This document shows positions 1 through 6,048 of a DNA stretch of 6,617 nt, in pieces. Source of the stretch: CANCDA01 sp043757205 (GTDB lineage Bacteria; Pseudomonadota; Gammaproteobacteria; Burkholderiales; Burkholderiaceae_C). The position numbers were made by a program, and so were the translations under genes. The stretch covers positions 1 to 6,617 of the forward strand of contig JAYVPU010000150.1 of assembly GCA_043757205.1 (NCBI GenBank). Reading direction: 5' to 3'. The stretch's first letter is position 1. The number at the start of each line of letters is the position of its first letter. The notes beneath the pieces are model-generated. The model made no database searches. It had not been told where the DNA came from and worked only from the letters and a program-made list of their open reading frames with translations.

Positions 1-1
1 C

Positions 2-160
2 ATCGCCAATATCCGCGCAGCCTTGAGTCATGTAAGGGCTGTTGCGGAGCAGTTCCCTCTGACAGACCGCTGGAAGACGTTCCTGGACTACGTGGTGGCA
101 AAAATCACCCGCCCGTTGCCGCCGTGGCACCGACCGGATCGACTCACGATGGCGGGGTAA
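2..160 (+). CDS. 3' end of an unidentified protein (5' part outside window)
   Basis: An open frame runs in from the window edge and ends at a TAA at 158-160, giving the last 52 residues of a protein. The segment contains an amphipathic stretch (ANIRAALSHVRAVAEQF), then RWKTFLDYVVAKI, then a proline-rich end (PLPPWHRPDRLTMAG). I do not recognise the family. It is preferred over the two other frames because its composition looks like soluble, partly helical protein and its stop is followed by a short spacer and the Shine-Dalgarno sequence of the next gene. An overlapping frame starting at 124 encodes a Cys/Arg-rich sequence and is judged a shadow. Function cannot be assigned from the tail alone. 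Confidence 0.55.
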   Translation: MANIRAALSHVRAVAEQFPLTDRWKTFLDYVVAKITRPLPPWHRPDRLTMAG

Positions 161-196
161 CTGCCGGATTTAGGTTCAGACAAATGGAGAAATCAG

Positions 197-628
197 ATGA
201 ACAAATTACTTGTGCTCGCTTTTGCGGGTTTTGCGGTTGGTGCCTTGGCACCCGCCATGGCGCAAACCAATGTGGGTGTGTCCGTCGGCATCAGCCAGCC
301 CGGTATGTATGGGCGCATTGACATTGGCAACTATCCGCAGCCTCAGGTGGTCTATCCGCAGCCCATGGTGATCATGCAATCCCCGATGGCGATGCAACAG
401 CGACCCGTTTACCTCTACGTCCCTCCTGGCCACCAGAAGCATTGGGCCAAGCACTGCCATAGCTACAACGCCTGCGGCCAGCCAGTGTATTTCGTGCAGG
501 AAAGCTGGGTGCGTGAGCGCTATGAAGAGCGCCGGGGCTATGAAGGGCGTGGGCGTGAAGAGCGTGATGATCATGATCGTGATAAGAAGCATGGTAAAGC
601 GCGTGGTCATGGCCGTGACAAGGACTGA
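197..628 (+). CDS. Small exported protein with Cys/His core and charged C-terminal tail
   Basis: This 143-residue protein starts at an ATG seven bases after a GGAG Shine-Dalgarno (186-189). Residues 1-22 form a clear Sec signal peptide: Lys3, a hydrophobic core, and an AMA|Q cleavage site after Ala22. The mature part has a Gln/Pro/Met-rich segment (residues 46-70), then a compact block VYLYVPPGHQKHWAKHC, SYNACGQPVYFVQESW (71-104) with Cys87 and Cys93, and finally a strongly charged Arg/Glu/Asp/His/Lys tail (105-143) that is probably disordered. From memory, proteins with the VPPGH...HC..Y.ACG.PVYFV pattern are common uncharacterised exported proteins in Comamonadaceae and relatives. The location should be periplasmic or surface. 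The two cysteines could form a disulfide, and the His/Cys content could bind metal, but both are inference. The next gene starts 48 bases downstream. Confidence 0.88.
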   Translation: MNKLLVLAFAGFAVGALAPAMAQTNVGVSVGISQPGMYGRIDIGNYPQPQVVYPQPMVIMQSPMAMQQRPVYLYVPPGHQKHWAKHCHSYNACGQPVYFVQESWVRERYEERRGYEGRGREERDDHDRDKKHGKARGHGRDKD

Positions 629-676
629 CGATGGAATCATCTATCCGGCATTTCTGGGTTTGCGATACTCAGGCCC

Positions 677-1420
677 ATGCAACTCCAAGACATTCTTTAT
701 TCCCAAGGCTTTGGCACGCGCCGAGTGTGCGCAGGCTTGATCCAGCAGGGTCATGTTCAGATTTATGATGAAAATACGGCTGAAATTCCCGTGGAATGTG
801 CGCAAGCAGCTACTGAATTTGTAGCAGATGGCTTGCGTTTTCGGGTGCAGGGCGTGGACTGGCCTTACCATGAGAAGGCGTATCTGATGCTCAATAAGCC
901 TGCAGGAACGGAGTGTTCGCAAAAGCCGTCCACCTACCCCAGCATCTACACCTTGCTGCCGTCGCCGCTGCGCCTGCGCCCGCAAAAGGCGGCAGTGCAG
1001 GGCGTGCAAGCGGTGGGTCGGCTGGACCAGGACACCACGGGTCTGCTGCTGCTCACCGATGACGGCAAGTTCATTCACCGCATGAGTTCACCGCGCCACC
1101 ACGTGCCCAAGGTGTATGAGGTGACGGTCAAGCACCCGCTGGACGACAGGCAGGTGCAAAAATTGCTCTCGGGCGTGGTGCTGGATGACGACCCCACGCC
1201 CGTGCGTGCTGCCGCCTGTGAGGCGGTGAGTGAGCATCACCTGCGTCTGACGCTGACCGAGGGTAAGTACCACCAGGTCAAGCGCATGGTGGCGGCGGTG
1301 AGCAACCGGGTAGAGGCGTTGCACCGCTCCCAGATCGGCGGCTTGACGCTGCCAGCCGACTTGGCACCGGGGCAGTGGTGCTGGCTCAGCGCGGCAGATT
1401 TGGCCCGCATCAGCGCTTGA
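677..1420 (+). CDS. rsuA: 16S rRNA pseudouridine synthase, RsuA type
   Basis: This 247-residue protein should isomerise a specific uridine of 16S rRNA to pseudouridine (U516 in E. coli) during small-subunit assembly in the cytoplasm. Residues 2-30 resemble the S4-like RNA-binding module (LQDILYSQGFGTRR...LIQQGHVQI). The catalytic domain follows: LNKPAG (72-77), the signature GRLDQDTTGLLLLTDDG (114-130) with presumed catalytic Asp117, then HRMSSPRHH (134-142), KVYEVTV (145-151) and EGKYHQVKRM (195-204). The SPRHH block after the Asp motif is characteristic of RsuA among the RsuA/RluB/RluE/RluF group. Length fits the family (E. coli RsuA is about 231 residues). ATG 677 is the only usable start, because the frame is closed upstream by a stop at 626-628 with no other ATG, GTG or TTG; only a weak AGG at 671-673 precedes it. 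RluE-like specificity cannot be excluded. Confidence 0.93.
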   Translation: MQLQDILYSQGFGTRRVCAGLIQQGHVQIYDENTAEIPVECAQAATEFVADGLRFRVQGVDWPYHEKAYLMLNKPAGTECSQKPSTYPSIYTLLPSPLRLRPQKAAVQGVQAVGRLDQDTTGLLLLTDDGKFIHRMSSPRHHVPKVYEVTVKHPLDDRQVQKLLSGVVLDDDPTPVRAAACEAVSEHHLRLTLTEGKYHQVKRMVAAVSNRVEALHRSQIGGLTLPADLAPGQWCWLSAADLARISA

Positions 1421-1469
1421 GAATACGCGCACCGTTACACTCAAGGGTTGTTGCATTGGGTGATTTGCT

Positions 1470-2459
1470 GTGAATTTTCTGTTTCGTACGCTGCTTTTTT
1501 GGGTGACCCTGACCGGGGCGCTGGCCTCCACGCCCGGGGCCTTGGCCCAAATCCGGCCCATTTTTGTACTCAACTCGCTGGATGCCAGCGTCAGTGTGGT
1601 TGACCCGGTCAGTTGGAAAGAGATCAAGCGCATCCCTACCGGCAAAGAGCCGCACCACCTCTACCTCACCCCGGACGAAAAATCGCTCATCATCGCCAAC
1701 GCCCTGAGCGACTCTCTGACCTTTATTGACCCCCGCACGGCCGAGGTGCAACGCACGGTGCGCGGTATTCTGGACCCGTATCAGTTGCGGTTCTCGCCCG
1801 ACATGAAGTGGTTTGTCACCGTGGCCAACCGGCTCAACCATGTGGACATTTACCGCTGGGAGAACAACACCCCCACCTTGGTCAAGCGCATTGCCACCGG
1901 TAAAACGCCCAGCCATTTGTGGATTGACAGTCGCAGCACCACGATTTACGCCACCATGCAAGACAGTGACGAGCTGGTGGCGATTGACTTGCCCACGCAG
2001 ACCCTGAAGTGGCGCAGCAAGACCGGCCGCATGCCAGCCGACGTGTTTGGCACGCCCGATGACCGATTTTTGCTGATTGGCCTGACCGGTGGGGAGGGGG
2101 TTGAGGTCTATGACGTCACGGGTGCTGCGCCCAAGCTGACTCAGTTCATCAAGACCGGCAAAGGGGCGCACGCCTTTCGCGCCGCCGGTGACAAACGCCA
2201 TGTGTACGTGAGCAACCGCGTGGCCGACACCATCAACAAAATTGACTACCAGAGCATGAAGGTAGTGGATCAATTCGTCGCTCCCAGCGGACCGGATTGC
2301 ATCGACCTCTCGGCCGACGGAAAAACCTTGTTTGTGGCCTCACGCTGGGCGCAAAAGCTCACCGTGATTGATGCCACCACCCGCAAAGTGGTGCGGCAGA
2401 TCAAAGTTGGCAAGTCGCCACACGGTGTCTGGACGCTGGACCATGCGCCGCGCCAATAA
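1470..2459 (+). CDS. Exported YVTN-family seven-bladed beta-propeller protein (YncE-like)
   Basis: This 329-residue protein starts at GTG 1470 (GGGTGA at 1458-1463 is a plausible ribosome-binding site; a stop at 1461-1463 closes the frame upstream). Residues 1-26 form a signal peptide with a likely ALA|Q cleavage after Ala26, so it is exported. The rest is a run of YVTN-type repeats. Equivalent turn motifs fall at about residues 57 (TGKEPHHLYLTPDEK), 98 (RGILDPYQLRFSPD), 143 (TGKTPSHLW), 185 (TGRMPADVFGTPDD), 229 (TGKGAHAF), 271 (APSGPDCIDLSADGK) and 313 (VGKSPHGVW). The spacing of 41-45 residues matches seven blades, with the N-terminal strands closing the last blade. Such propellers usually bind partners or ligands; no catalytic motif is visible. 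Its last 17 bases overlap the next gene, a deacetylase, which suggests translational coupling and a shared envelope role. Substrate or partner is unknown. Confidence 0.9.
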   Translation: MNFLFRTLLFWVTLTGALASTPGALAQIRPIFVLNSLDASVSVVDPVSWKEIKRIPTGKEPHHLYLTPDEKSLIIANALSDSLTFIDPRTAEVQRTVRGILDPYQLRFSPDMKWFVTVANRLNHVDIYRWENNTPTLVKRIATGKTPSHLWIDSRSTTIYATMQDSDELVAIDLPTQTLKWRSKTGRMPADVFGTPDDRFLLIGLTGGEGVEVYDVTGAAPKLTQFIKTGKGAHAFRAAGDKRHVYVSNRVADTINKIDYQSMKVVDQFVAPSGPDCIDLSADGKTLFVASRWAQKLTVIDATTRKVVRQIKVGKSPHGVWTLDHAPRQ

Positions 2460-3258
2460 AAGCTTGAAGCGTTCCCTGTCTGCTTTATTTTTTATAGCAG
2501 CTTACGCTGGTTCCGCTTGGTCTTCAGCCGAAAAACAGTGTGAAAACCCGCTCTACCTGACCTTTGATACCGGCCACATGAGCATCGCGCCCTTTGTGGC
2601 CGAGGTGCTCCAGCGCCAGCAGGTGAAGGTCACCTTCTTCGCGGCCAATGAGCGCACGCAAGTGGGCAACGGCAGTTTGAGTCGGGACTGGGCCCCTTGG
2701 TGGAAGGCGCGGGCTGCCGAGGGCCATGAGTTTGCCTCTCACACCTACGACCATGCCTATTGGCGCGGGGATGTGCGTGGCGTGGAGCCTCAGTTTCGCA
2801 TCCGGCCCACGGCGGGTGCGCTGGCCGATCGCGAGTTCACCTGGGACGCCAAAAAATACTGCGACAACATCACCTACGCCGCCGAGCGCTTGCAAGATCA
2901 CACGGGACGCAAGCCCTTGCCGCTGTTTCGTGCCCCTGGCGGCAAAACCTCGCCCAAGTTGTTAGCGGCGGCCAAGGCCTGCGGATTTGAGCACGTAGGC
3001 TGGGCGGCGGCGGGCTTTCTGGGCGACGAGTTGCCGAGCGAGAAATTCAGCAACCAGGCCTTGTTGGACAAAGCCCTCAGGGACATTCGGGCGGGCGATA
3101 TCCTGCTGGCACATTTGGGCATCTGGTCGCGCAAAGACCCCTGGGCCCCGGCCGTGCTGGAGCCGCTGATTGTGGGCCTGAAGGCCAAAGGTTTCTGTTT
3201 CCAGACCCTGCGTGAGCACCCGGCTTACAAGGGCTGGATCGCTGCACGAACACCTTGA
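2443..3258 (+). CDS. Exported polysaccharide deacetylase (NodB/CE4 fold) with altered first motif
   Basis: I place the start at ATG 2443, giving 271 residues. The frame is open back to an ATG at 2368, but only 2443 gives a good signal peptide (MRRANKSLKRSL, hydrophobic core, cleavage near Ala29), and the longer form would lie deep inside the propeller gene. CE4-type motifs appear in order: motif 1 TFDTGH (40-45), motif 2 SHTYDH (99-104; His100 and His104 in HxxxH), motif 3 FRAPGG (162-167), a WAAAGF region corresponding to motif 4, and motif 5 ILLAHLGIW with His224. In classical NodB enzymes motif 1 is TFDDG, where the first Asp is the catalytic base and the second binds the metal; here the second is Thr43. 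The two His metal ligands, Asp42 and His224 remain. It probably removes acetyl groups from an envelope polysaccharide or peptidoglycan, but the substrate is unknown and activity is uncertain. Confidence 0.87.
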   Translation: MRRANKSLKRSLSALFFIAAYAGSAWSSAEKQCENPLYLTFDTGHMSIAPFVAEVLQRQQVKVTFFAANERTQVGNGSLSRDWAPWWKARAAEGHEFASHTYDHAYWRGDVRGVEPQFRIRPTAGALADREFTWDAKKYCDNITYAAERLQDHTGRKPLPLFRAPGGKTSPKLLAAAKACGFEHVGWAAAGFLGDELPSEKFSNQALLDKALRDIRAGDILLAHLGIWSRKDPWAPAVLEPLIVGLKAKGFCFQTLREHPAYKGWIAARTP

Positions 3259-3273
3259 ACCCGGGGTGCCGAG

Positions 3274-4245
3274 ATGAACTGGTTTGTTGAGCCCTTTGAG
3301 TTCGTGCAGCAGTGGCTGTTTGAGTCCCTGATCCAGCCACTGGCCTTTGCCATCGGCCTGGGCCATCGGCTGGAAGAGGCCTATGACGCCACGGGCTGGT
3401 TACTGGTCGGGCTGCTTCAGTTGGGGGTGCTGGTGGCGCTGATCGGGCCGTTCCAGCGTTGGCGTCCGGTGGAAGCCATCACCGACCGCCTGACGGTGCG
3501 CACCGACATGCTCTACACCGTGATCCACCGGCTGGGCCTGTTGCGTCTGGTTTTGTTTTTCACGCTCACGCCGTTGATGGATGATTTTTTGGGTGTGTTG
3601 CGTGTGGCCGGTGTGGGGACGTTTCACCTGGACGATGTGTGGCCAGGGGTGACCGATCAAGCGCTGGTGAGCCTGCTGATTTACCTGCTGGTGATTGACC
3701 TGTTGGATTACTGGGTGCACCGGGGGCAGCACCACTTTGAATGGTGGTGGCGTTTGCACGCGTTGCACCACGCACAACGCCAAATGACAATGTGGAGCGA
3801 TAACCGCAACCACCTGCTGGACGACGTGATCCGTGATGTGATTTTGGTGCTGACAGCGCAACTCATCGGCATTGCGCCGGGCCAGTTTGTGGCCATCGTG
3901 GCCTTGACCCAGTTGAGTCAGAGCTTGCAACATGCCAATGTGCGCCTGTGGTTTGGCCAGGTGGGCGAGCGCTTGTGGATCAGCCCGCGCTTTCACCGGC
4001 TGCACCACAGTATTGGCATTGGACATGAAGCCGGGGGCAAAGGTACGCTCGGAGGGCATAACTTTGGCGTTTTGTTGCCCTGGTGGGACATGCTGTTTGG
4101 CACGGCCAATTTTGAGCAGCGTTATGACCCGACCGGCGTGCGCGACCAGGTGGAGCCAGACGCACAAGGCCATGTGCGCGACTATGGGCGTGGTTTCTGG
4201 TCTCAACAATGGCAGGGCGTCTTGCGGCTGATGGGGCGGGCCTGA
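3274..4245 (+). CDS. Membrane fatty-acid hydroxylase / sterol desaturase family protein
   Basis: This 323-residue protein belongs to the di-iron fatty-acid hydroxylase superfamily (sterol desaturase, C-5 hydroxylase type). The histidine clusters expected to hold the two irons are present: HRGQHH (149-154), HALHH (162-166), HRLHH (241-245), plus His220 and GGHNFG (260-265). Hydrophobic segments at about 43-60, 88-100, 129-146 and 186-212 make it an integral membrane protein with the His boxes on the cytoplasmic side, as usual for the family. The family inserts oxygen or double bonds into lipid substrates using O2; bacterial members act on diverse lipids, and the substrate here cannot be told. 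The ATG at 3274 follows GGGGTG (3263-3268) and lies 15 bases after the deacetylase stop, so it is probably cotranscribed. The last ~40 residues are hydrophilic. Confidence 0.92.
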   Translation: MNWFVEPFEFVQQWLFESLIQPLAFAIGLGHRLEEAYDATGWLLVGLLQLGVLVALIGPFQRWRPVEAITDRLTVRTDMLYTVIHRLGLLRLVLFFTLTPLMDDFLGVLRVAGVGTFHLDDVWPGVTDQALVSLLIYLLVIDLLDYWVHRGQHHFEWWWRLHALHHAQRQMTMWSDNRNHLLDDVIRDVILVLTAQLIGIAPGQFVAIVALTQLSQSLQHANVRLWFGQVGERLWISPRFHRLHHSIGIGHEAGGKGTLGGHNFGVLLPWWDMLFGTANFEQRYDPTGVRDQVEPDAQGHVRDYGRGFWSQQWQGVLRLMGRA

Positions 4246-4262
4246 CGTATCCTTGACGCCCC

Positions 4263-5072
4263 ATGAACCTCTTTCTTGACTCTTTCTGGCGCGCGCTGGC
4301 TTATTGCGTGCATCCACGCGTCATCGCCCTGTCCCTGCTGCCTTTGCTGCTAACGGTGGCCTTGTACGCGGCGGGCGTGTATTTTTTCTGGGAAAACGCG
4401 ATTCAGGGTCTGCAAGCCTGGCTGAGCGAATGGTCTTTGCTGGAAGGCTTGATGCGCTGGCTTCAGAGCATGGGGCTCAGTAATTTGCGTAACGTGGTGG
4501 GGCCCTTGCTGATGCTGCTGCTGAGCTTGCCCATCGTTATTTTGCTGGCGCTGCTCAGCGTGTCCTGGCTGATGACGCCTGCCATTGTGTCGCTGGTGTC
4601 GGAGCGGCGTTTTTCGCAACTGGAGCGCCAGCATGGTGGCAGCTTTTGGTGCAGCGTGGGCTTGGGGCTGGGCTCTTCGGCGCTGGCGGCCCTTGCGCTG
4701 GTGGTGTCTATCCCGCTGTGGTTGATCCCCCCTTTGTTTTTGATTTTGCCGCCCTTGATCTGGGGCTGGCTGACCTACCGCGTCATGGGCTATGACGTGC
4801 TGGCCGAGCACGCCAGCCTTGAGGAGCGCAGGGCACTCATTCGACGCCACCGTGGCTGGTTGTTGGCCATTGGCGTGATCACGGGTTATTTGGGGGCGGC
4901 CCCCGGTCTGGTGTTTGCAGTCGGGGCCATGGCGGTGGTGATGGCCCCTTTGATGGTGCCGCTGGCGATCTGGATCTACACCCTGGTATTTGTTTTTTCG
5001 GCACTGTGGTTTGCCCACTTCTGCCTGGCGGCATTAACTGAACTACGCGACAAGAATAAAGATGACTCATGA
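4263..5072 (+). CDS. EI24-family integral membrane protein (CysZ-like)
   Basis: This 269-residue protein is very hydrophobic, with membrane segments at about 20-42, 78-103, 135-168 (one long or two short) and 199-255 (probably two). It matches the general pattern of the EI24 domain family: an N-terminal FWRALAYCVHPRVI, a long first helix, and a conserved central YRVMGYDVLAEHAS (172-185) followed by a charged EERRALIRRHRGW turn. The family includes the CysZ sulfate permease, but many betaproteobacterial members are not tied to sulfur genes, and no cys gene is present here, so I do not name it cysZ. The ATG lies 17 bases after the upstream stop with no strong Shine-Dalgarno, which fits translation by re-initiation. 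Its stop overlaps the next start in an ATGA. Cysteines and a short charged tail (ELRDKNKDDS) are otherwise unremarkable. Confidence 0.85.
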   Translation: MNLFLDSFWRALAYCVHPRVIALSLLPLLLTVALYAAGVYFFWENAIQGLQAWLSEWSLLEGLMRWLQSMGLSNLRNVVGPLLMLLLSLPIVILLALLSVSWLMTPAIVSLVSERRFSQLERQHGGSFWCSVGLGLGSSALAALALVVSIPLWLIPPLFLILPPLIWGWLTYRVMGYDVLAEHASLEERRALIRRHRGWLLAIGVITGYLGAAPGLVFAVGAMAVVMAPLMVPLAIWIYTLVFVFSALWFAHFCLAALTELRDKNKDDS

Positions 5073-5911
5073 TGACCATGACTAGCGCCTCGCCCAAGCC
5101 TGATTTTGGCCTGATCATCGTTGGCGATGAAATCCTCTCCGGCAAGCGGGCTGACAAACACCTGCCCAAGGTCATTGAGCTGCTGCATGAGCGTGGCCTG
5201 TCGCTGGCCTGGGCCGAGTATGTGGGGGATTCGCCCGAGCGCATCACACAAACGCTGGCGCGCGCCTTTGCCTCGGGTGATGTGGTGTTTTCTACCGGCG
5301 GCATTGGGGCCACGCCGGACGACCACACCCGGCAATGTGCGGGCCGCGCGCTGGGGCGTGAGCTGGCCTTGCACCCGCAAGCCGAGGCTTTGATTCGTGA
5401 ACGCATGCAAGACACGGCCAAGGAGCAGGGCACGGTGTATGACCCGGATCGGCCTGACAACATCCACCGCTTGAATATGGGTGTGTTCCCGGTGGGGGCG
5501 AGCATCATTCCTAACCCCTACAACAAGATCGCGGGTTTCAGTTGTGTGGCGCAAGGTGGGGGCACCGTTCACTTCGTTCCAGGGTTTCCGGTGATGGCCT
5601 GGCCCATGATGGCGTGGGTGTTGGACACGCATTACGCCGAGCATTTCAATCGAGAGGCCTGGGTCGAGCAGTCGGTGGTGGTGTTTGGCGCGATGGAGGC
5701 GGCTTTAACGCCCCTGATGGAGTCGCTGGAGCTAGACCATCCCGGCATCAAAGTCTTCAGCCTGCCCAGCGTGGACCACCCTGTTCACGGGCGGCACATC
5801 GAGTTGGGCGTCAAAGGCGCGCCTGACGCCGTTGCGCTCGCCTATGCCGAACTGTTGATGGGACTCAAAGTTTTCAATGCCAAGCTTGGCCCTGAAATGG
5901 TGCGTAAATGA
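5069..5911 (+). CDS. Molybdopterin-binding (MoCF/CinA N-terminal-like) domain protein
   Basis: This 280-residue cytoplasmic protein carries the MoCF_biosynth fold shared by MoaB/MogA, MoeA and the N-terminal half of CinA. Visible hallmarks are IIVGDEILSGK (16-26), the STGGIGATPDDHT loop (75-87) typical of the molybdopterin-binding site, a downstream IPNPYNKIAGF (147-157) resembling the CinA PN-x-x-x-x-G-F element, and VHFVPGFP (167-174) resembling the CinA LPGVP element. It lacks the C-terminal nicotinamide-nucleotide amidase domain of full CinA (about 400 residues), so it is a stand-alone version, commonly annotated as competence/damage-inducible protein A or molybdopterin-binding protein. 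Pyrophosphatase activity on dinucleotides, known for CinA-type domains, is possible but not shown. The start is uncertain among ATGs at 5069, 5072 and 5078; 5069 gives a 4-base ATGA overlap with the EI24 gene. It ends only a few bases before the NtrC sites of glnA. Confidence 0.87.
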   Translation: MMTMTSASPKPDFGLIIVGDEILSGKRADKHLPKVIELLHERGLSLAWAEYVGDSPERITQTLARAFASGDVVFSTGGIGATPDDHTRQCAGRALGRELALHPQAEALIRERMQDTAKEQGTVYDPDRPDNIHRLNMGVFPVGASIIPNPYNKIAGFSCVAQGGGTVHFVPGFPVMAWPMMAWVLDTHYAEHFNREAWVEQSVVVFGAMEAALTPLMESLELDHPGIKVFSLPSVDHPVHGRHIELGVKGAPDAVALAYAELLMGLKVFNAKLGPEMVRK

Positions 5912-5915
5912 GTTT

Positions 5916-5930
5916 GCACTAATTTGGTGC
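5916..5930 (+). promoter_or_regulatory. NtrC (GlnG) binding site 1, distal
   Basis: The dyad GCAC-TAATTTG-GTGC starts five bases after the MoCF gene stop codon and has both perfect half-sites of the NtrC consensus GCAC-N7-GTGC. It differs from well-known enterobacterial sites (GCACTATATTGGTGC) only in the central A/T bases. Its centre is about 170 bp upstream of the predicted glnA start of transcription. Phosphorylated NtrC bound here would activate the -24/-12 promoter through a DNA loop under nitrogen limitation. Function is inferred from sequence match and position. Confidence 0.82.
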
Positions 5931-5948
5931 GCTCTGGTTTGACCTGCC

Positions 5949-5963
5949 GCACTTGGCCGGTGC
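5949..5963 (+). promoter_or_regulatory. NtrC (GlnG) binding site 2, proximal
   Basis: The dyad GCAC-TTGGCCG-GTGC again has both perfect half-sites. Its centre lies 33 bp from that of site 1, about three helical turns, so two NtrC dimers would sit on the same face of the helix, as at the E. coli glnA enhancer, where the two strong sites are 32 bp apart. It is centred about 137 bp upstream of the predicted start of transcription. The G/C-rich centre may make it weaker than site 1. Confidence 0.78.
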
Positions 5964-5968
5964 TCAAA

Positions 5969-6010
5969 TTTTTGACGAATCCCCTTGTGAGGCGCGTATG
6001 GCGTCAAAAA
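5969..6010. repeat. 9-bp perfect inverted repeat in the glnA control region
   Basis: TTTTTGACG at 5969-5977 is matched by its exact reverse complement CGTCAAAAA at 6002-6010, with 24 bases between the arms. It lies between the NtrC sites and the sigma-54 promoter, centred about 103 bp upstream of the predicted transcript start. As a terminator it would be unusual because the loop is long and the stem A/T-rich, although a T-rich arm is present on each strand. It may be a regulator site or a DNA-bending element; the left arm also overlaps a weak match to the IHF core (TCAA-N4-TTG at 5964-5974). Confidence 0.45.
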
Positions 6011-6048
6011 AGGCGAAAACTCAGGGCAGAATATGGGGTTTGGCAAAT

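Noticed and set aside
124..142. TGGCACCGACCGGATC as a sigma-54 promoter before the small exported protein
   Set aside because: It has the -24 TGGCAC but no GC-containing -12 element at the required spacing.
124..321. Cys-rich 65-residue frame overlapping the start of the small exported protein
   Set aside because: It overlaps the signal-peptide gene in another frame and has no Shine-Dalgarno or domain.
1417..1441. TTGAGA ... TACACT as a sigma-70 promoter for the propeller gene
   Set aside because: The spacer is only 13 bases, too short for a standard promoter.
1410..2273. Long minus-strand open frame (287 codons) opposite the propeller gene
   Set aside because: It is antisense to a well-supported gene, has no recognisable domain or ribosome-binding site, and such mirror frames are common in G+C-rich DNA.
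2368..2442. Longer N-terminus for the deacetylase from ATG 2368
   Set aside because: The extra 25 residues lie inside the propeller gene, read as an unlikely leader and would bury the signal peptide; ATG 2443 starts a normal one.
3400..4317. Long minus-strand open frame opposite the hydroxylase
   Set aside because: The His/Gln-rich translation is a reflection of codons on the + strand; no family features.
4350..5018. Minus-strand open frame opposite the EI24 gene
   Set aside because: Gln/His/Arg-rich low-complexity sequence produced by reading CTG/TTG-rich membrane-protein codons backwards.
4263..5072. Naming the EI24 gene cysZ (sulfate permease)
   Set aside because: The family match is general, and no sulfur-assimilation gene is in the window.
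5972..6002. TTGACG ... TATGGC as a secondary sigma-70 promoter for glnA
   Set aside because: The -35 match is good but the -10 matches poorly and the spacer is 19 bases; too weak to list, although a second glnA promoter is known in other bacteria.
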